Below, one piece after another: positions 58,901-64,000 of a stretch of DNA of 64,000 nucleotides (its first letter is position 1; each line of letters starts with the position of its first letter). The translations under genes were made by a program, and so were the position numbers. Under the pieces are notes generated by a model that was given only the letters and a program-made list of their open reading frames with translations, was not told the DNA's origin and searched no databases. The stretch comes from Halocaridina rubra (lineage: Eukaryota; Arthropoda; Malacostraca; Decapoda; Atyidae): positions 90,001-154,000 of the forward strand of contig JAXCGZ010001917.1 in the NCBI GenBank assembly GCA_037179515.1, given 5' to 3'.

Positions 58901-58915
58901 CATTATTATTATTCA
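58600..58915. repeat. (ATT)n microsatellite cluster
   Basis: Several ATT runs (densest at 58635-58690 and 58840-58915) with GTT and CATT interruptions. The cluster ends at a tRNA-like arm. Confidence 0.95.
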
Positions 58916-59058
58916 AATAATCTTCCTTCCTTGTCGGGAATCGAACCTGGGAGCTCTAGACTAGAGCGCCACAACATAGTTCACTGTACCACAGAGGAAA
59001 GAAGGGAGATTATTTGAAGACATTTAAAAATGCGTAATTGCACTGCAATTGTTTCATT
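58916..59058 (-). mobile_element. tRNA-like element, single arm
   Basis: On the minus strand it has the A-box-like TGTGGTACAGTGAACTA and the B box GGTTCGATTCCC. It matches one arm of the foldbacks at 17222 and 33636. The second half (GGGAGATTATTTGAAGACAT) repeats the distal arm end without the second tRNA-like part. (ATT)n lies on both sides. Confidence 0.72.
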
Positions 59059-59324
59059 ATCATTATTATTATTATTATTATTACTATTATTATTATACTT
59101 TTTAATAGCAATGACGCACATCTCGATAGCTAAAAAATTCACAGTTGAAGAAAATACATTCTCCTATTTTTAAATAAAAGGTAAACAACGCCTTGAAACA
59201 TCTACTAAAATATTATTCATATTTTCATTAGAGGATGAAATAAATACATTAAACAAAAAATAAAATGAATACCACTCAAGTCCCTTTCATAAAGACATAA
59301 AAATACATACATAAATACACATAA

Positions 59325-59503
59325 TTACCGCAATCACCCTCGTGAAAGGGTGGCTGAGCCAAAGCACACGCATTCGCCAGAAAGCCAGTTCACCTCATCT
59401 CACCTATTATTAGGGCTTTTGGGGAAATAGAGTCATCATAACCCCCTAACTACACTGTTAGCATCATCCACAGGGTAATTGGGGAAGATTCTTCTGCCGT
59501 GGG
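59325..59503 (+). mobile_element. dispersed repeat family D, copy 4
   Basis: CCGCAATCACCCTCGTGAAA, GCTGAGCCAAAGCACACGCA, CATCCACAGGGTAATTGG, TTCTTCTGCCGTGGGAC. It ends before the final CAGCTGG block. Confidence 0.75.
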
Positions 59504-59603
59504 ACAGATAAAATAAAAAATAAAAATAAATGGATAATAAATAGTTAATATAATGTATTTCTGAGAAACACACATACACACACGCACGCACTTGCACACA
59601 CAC

Positions 59604-59766
<163 letters not shown>

Positions 59767-60172
59767 GCATATATATAGATATACTTTTATCAAATATTTG
59801 TAAAATTATCGTCTGTCGCTCTTGCATATTGCGTTGGCGAGATAGCGAAGAAACGTGACATATTTTTTGTAATTTCATAAATTATCTCTTATTCTTTTTC
59901 GAGTATTTGATACAGTAATAGTGGCGAGAGAAACGAGTACTCCAATGTATATTTTTTCGTATTTTGTTACGCATTAATGGCGAATAAAAAAAAAAGACAT
60001 TTATATAAACAAAACAAAAGATATTTTTAGTTCTTTGTGTTTTTTCATGTTAAGGCCGAAAAAACAAAAGCAACGTTATAGAATCAGTTCTATGTGTTGT
60101 ATGTTATTATAGCATAGGCCTCCCCCATCAAAACTGTTATCTTATTACACAAAAACTATGTACATACATATA

Positions 60173-60383
60173 CACGGCCCCATTGCCCCTTGTAAGGGGG
60201 GGGGGCTAGCCAAGAAACACGCATTTACCACGATGCACACATACCTCAACCACTCTTCTTAGCTCCTTGGAGAGAAAGATTTTCCACATTTACCCCCCTA
60301 CCACCGTGCTTGGGTCACCCACATAGGCGGGTAAGGATATTCTACAGTAAGGCCCGACAGCCGCAGCTAGCCACCAGTTTTTC
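60173..60383 (+). mobile_element. dispersed repeat family D, copy 5
   Basis: ACGGCCCCATTGCCCCTTGT, a G-run, CTAGCCAAGAAACACGCATT, ACCTCAACCACTCTTCTTAG, TTGGGTCACCCACATAGG, GCCCGACAGCCGCAGCTAG. Confidence 0.8.
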
Positions 60384-61305
60384 CTTATCAAGGAAACCAA
60401 AATATCATAATTTAGTACTCTGAGAATTTGAGTAATAATAAGCAAAAGAAATTACTTTTCAACAAGGAAATTCTTGTCTAGAAATAAATTCTAATATGTA
60501 TTTCTTTACATGTGATATTACTATTACAATAGGTAAGGTAGAATGCGTTTATATTGAACAAATAACGCATGTTCTTATACATTTGCGAATGCGTATAAGT
60601 ACAAGAATCTAGAGTTTTTTAGAGTTAAAGTGCATGAAAAATGGGCGGAAAGTAGACAAAAAGTCATCATCCCTAATAGGAAGAACAATACACATAGCAC
60701 TAATTCAGAGATATCCAAACTGAGGTCAAGTTGTTAAGAATTTATCTCTGGATTGTTAACATAATGTCACAAGATCAGAGAGAAATGTATGTTTTACTCA
60801 AAGCACCCAGACACCATGCTTCAAATGTACCCTTTGAAGAGAGTGTATAGAGTGCAACTCCCACGGAGATAGAGGCCTATTCGCTTGAAATGATCCTCAG
60901 AATGGGGTATTTTTTTCCTTGGTATACAGGGATACGTTTATCCCTTAAGGTTTCATGAGGGATATCCTGATATTAGATTAAATATTCACTGACGTCTAAA
61001 AATGTCGGATTAACTTTTCGCCGTTACCTGCTACAATATAGAAATCCTAACAGTAAAAATAACATGAGGTGCTTGGTAATGCAGAGCTTCAAGGGGTACG
61101 TGATCGACTGAAGGTTGAGAAACACTGCACTAAGGCATTAAACCCGGGTATTCAATAGCCAGAGAGGCCTTCAAGTATCCGTGAACTTAGGAGATCTAGA
61201 CATAAATGGATTGTCAGATTATCTCCGGAAATGAATATACACGAAATAATGACATCATAAACTATGGTAGCCGATGGAAGGGTGGTCTTCAGCTATATGG
61301 ATAAT

Positions 61306-61538
61306 GGCCCGATTTCTTAAACAGTGTAAACCTAGGATACCATATGGTTAGTTAGCTTGACACATGAATGGATTTTATAAACGCATCTGACGCGGTTCTG
61401 TGTATGGCTAGGATCCCCCATGTGGGATCCTAGCCATACACAGAACCGCGTCAGATGCGTTTATGAATATCCATTTGTGTGTGTCTAGCTAACTAACAAT
61501 ACGGTATCCTAGGAAAACACTGTTTAAGAAATCGGGCC
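61306..61538. mobile_element. foldback MITE family B, copy 3
   Basis: 233 bp with ends GGCCCGATTTCTTAAACAG and its reverse complement, and a perfect central palindrome around CCCCCATGTGGGATCC. Very similar to 36296 and 37682. Confidence 0.94.
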
Positions 61539-61764
61539 AAAGACTTATTCAGAAAAATTTACATGACTGGTTTAGCCTAACCTTGACTGTGCAGCACCCT
61601 TCTGGAATCCGCAATTAAAAAAAACAAACAAACTGGAGAATGTTTAAAGATCAAAGACATCCTACGAAGATGGTGAGAATATACATTATGTCCAATTAGT
61701 TTTGACAAAGTTGATACGTTAATAAGTGTACCTTCATAACTAGAGGTCGTAGTTTGAAGCTTCG

Positions 61765-61795
<31 letters not shown>

Positions 61796-61984
61796 CTTCG
61801 CAGGATGGCAGGAAATACAACTTAGTGTAAGAATAGTTGATATTTAGAATCGGTTAAGGGAGGAAATGGTCAGTGCTAATTGTAGTCATAGAGAAAGGAA
61901 ATATATCTTAAGTGTTGGTGTGTAAAAAAAAAAATGAAACGGACAAGATACGAGGAGTTAGAAACAGTTTGGAGCGGGGAATTA

Positions 61985-62062
61985 AGGATGAATGCCCTTC
62001 CTAACGACCCCGGTCTCGATCGCGGGTCTGTCACTTTTCTAGTAGAGCAGTCTAACCTGTAT
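61985..62062 (-). mobile_element. tRNA-like SINE fragment, family E
   Basis: GATGAATGCCCTTCCTAACG, TCGATCGCGGGTCTGTCAC and AGAGCAGTCTAAC are the reverse complement of the core of 36666-36775. Confidence 0.55.
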
Positions 62063-62324
62063 AAATATAAACTCTTTTTGACAGAAATCACTAAAATTTC
62101 ATGTTCATATAACAGAAATTTATGCTGACTCAAAGTACTCATCAAAACATACAATAGATACCCAGGATTTTACAATAATACACTAAAAATAAAATACAAC
62201 TTGTAAAACATAAAACAAAATAATTAATATAAAATTAAAAAAATCACTAATAAACAAAGCATGAAAATAAACGATGATTGCATTAAACCTCTTCTTCCCT
62301 CCTTTATTGCATGTTTTACCTATA

Positions 62325-62329
<5 letters not shown>

Positions 62330-62420
<91 letters not shown>
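62330..62420. repeat. (AT)n microsatellite
   Basis: Pure run of about 90 bp. Confidence 0.98.
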
Positions 62421-62639
62421 TTTTCTCTATTTACTCCAAATTGTTATTAGTCATTACTGTCTCTGTTTCTCCATTGCCCCATATATTTACTTATCTTTTA
62501 CATATTGTTTTCTGTTTGTTGAGCGTTGTTTAATAGTCATAACTCTCCTCTTATTATCGGAGTTCCTTCATTATTCTGTAATTCGCTTTATCTTTTGTTT
62601 TTAATACTCACTCTATTTATTCTACATTGCTTGAAAATC

Positions 62640-63310
62640 ACATTAATTCTTCGTATATTGTATTTTCTTCATTATTGCGATTTTACTCTTTTTAATATAT
62701 TCTCTCTGTTTACTTTATCTAATAACCAATAGCATTAAAGATTTTTTTTTTAAGAGAGTGACACCGGGACAGTCAGAAACCGCCCTCATCAATAAAGGCC
62801 CGGGCACGAGAAAATACCAAGACGAAGGAAAAGAAAAAGGTTAAGGGCAAGGCAGAGATGAGGTAATGTCGCACAAAGGAAAACGACAGACAGAAAAAAA
62901 AAAAGTCAAAGTACAGAGGAACCAGGGATATGGAGCTAATCTATTATTGTATGTTTTTTTTCTCTTTTTTTATATTATCTCCCAGGTTACTCTGCGTTGT
63001 ATAATAACCATTATTATGCCATTATTTTTATCCTTTCCTTACCTAAGAAACATCCCTTCCTTTTGTTCGAAATATACTGTATTTTCTTCATTATTGCTGT
63101 TTTACTCGTTTTTTATATATTCTCTTTGCTGACTTTCCTAAAATAACCAATATCTTTAAAGTTTAACTATTATTGTATGTTTTTCTCTCTTTCTATGCAA
63201 TCTCCCAATTTACTCTACGTTGTATAATAACCATTATTATGCCAGTATTTTTTTCCTTTCCTTGCCAAAGAAACATCTCCCCCTTTTGCTCGTAAATTTG
63301 GGGATTTTTC
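62640..63310. repeat. 227-bp tandem duplication split by an insertion
   Basis: CTATTATTGTATGTTTTT recurs at 62941 and 63168, and TTGTATAATAACCATTATTA recurs at the same offset. The preceding part (TATTTTCTTCATTATTGC, AATAACCAATA) recurs at about 62660 and 63075. The family A2 element at 62758 sits exactly at the unit junction. Confidence 0.8.
62758..62935. mobile_element. dispersed repeat family A2, copy 2
   Basis: GTGACACCGGGACAGTC, CGCCCTCATCAATAAAGG, CCGGGCACGAGAAAATACC and GGCAGAGATGAGGTAATGTC, nearly identical to 46291-46465. Confidence 0.8.
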
Positions 63311-63526
63311 TGTCGTCTGTTTTCATGTTCATATTGCATTTTTTTTTCCTTGAAATGGGCAACATAATGGAAAGGATTATTGTAAATTTTCTCCATGACG
63401 GAAGGAAAATGGAGAGAAGAAAATTAATCACCAGTAGCCAAAAAAAAAAATATATATATATATATACATATAAATAAAGAAAGAATGACGGAAAGGAACA
63501 TACACACAATATATGATTATAATAAT

Positions 63527-63845
<319 letters not shown>

Positions 63846-64000
63846 TAATAAAAAAATAACTAATATGCATTATAAAAAATGAAACATAAAACTATACAAT
63901 AATTGTATAAATACAATTTAAATAAAAAATAAAATAATAAATGTAAAGGAATAAAAATGTTGAACAAATCAAAATTAATATAAAATATGAAACATATCAA

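Noticed and set aside
58916..59058. tRNA-like boxes considered as a true tRNA gene (also at 17395, 34095, 34380, 50406)
   Set aside because: No complete acceptor or anticodon stem could be paired, and the same words recur as parts of dispersed elements.

Overview
This window is animal (arthropod) nuclear DNA, most likely from a decapod crustacean. Penaeid shrimp is my best guess. The guess rests on the large load of (AT)n, (GA)n and (AAT)n microsatellites, the long repeat-rich introns and the protein sequence. Nothing bacterial or viral was recognised.

The window carries one recognisable gene: muscle troponin I (TnI, orthologue of Drosophila wupA), on the + strand and spread over roughly 41-46 kb. 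A putative promoter and 5' UTR exon lie near 770-934, followed by a 7.5-kb first intron. The start-codon exon (ATG at 8496) is followed by two alternative acidic N-terminal exons (9799-9829 and 13140-13176). These share the same entry and exit phases and cannot be joined to each other. A short Lys/Ala-rich exon (15103-15147), the conserved N-terminal core (18807-18932) and the first IT-arm helix (19279-19402) come next. Three homologous 101-nt exons (24185-24285, 25070-25170, 25613-25713) then form a mutually exclusive set encoding the second IT-arm helix. A possible, strongly diverged fourth member lies at 28457-28557. Constant exons 30371-30414 and 31117-31258 encode the actin-binding inhibitory and switch regions. 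Exon 31881-31925 carries the conserved KPDW segment.

The 3' end codes for a variable tail: two microexons (39087-39110, 40634-40661) lead to a terminal exon encoding a Pro/Ala/Glu-rich tail of about 105 residues that stops at 41544. Other possible ends are a strong acceptor at 41007 that would stop after one glycine, and Glu-rich exons near 42708 and 46758. All main exon junctions keep frame, and the full form is about 350 residues.

The rest is non-coding and dense in repeats. It holds a foldback MITE family (three copies of about 235 bp), a second foldback element (49872-50121), tRNA-like foldback elements (17222-17512, 33636-34505), a tRNA-headed SINE family (best copy 50406-50595), a 5S-rRNA-derived SINE (17590-17873, minus strand), at least two other dispersed families, several minisatellites and more than twenty long microsatellites. 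No second protein gene is supported in 47-64 kb.
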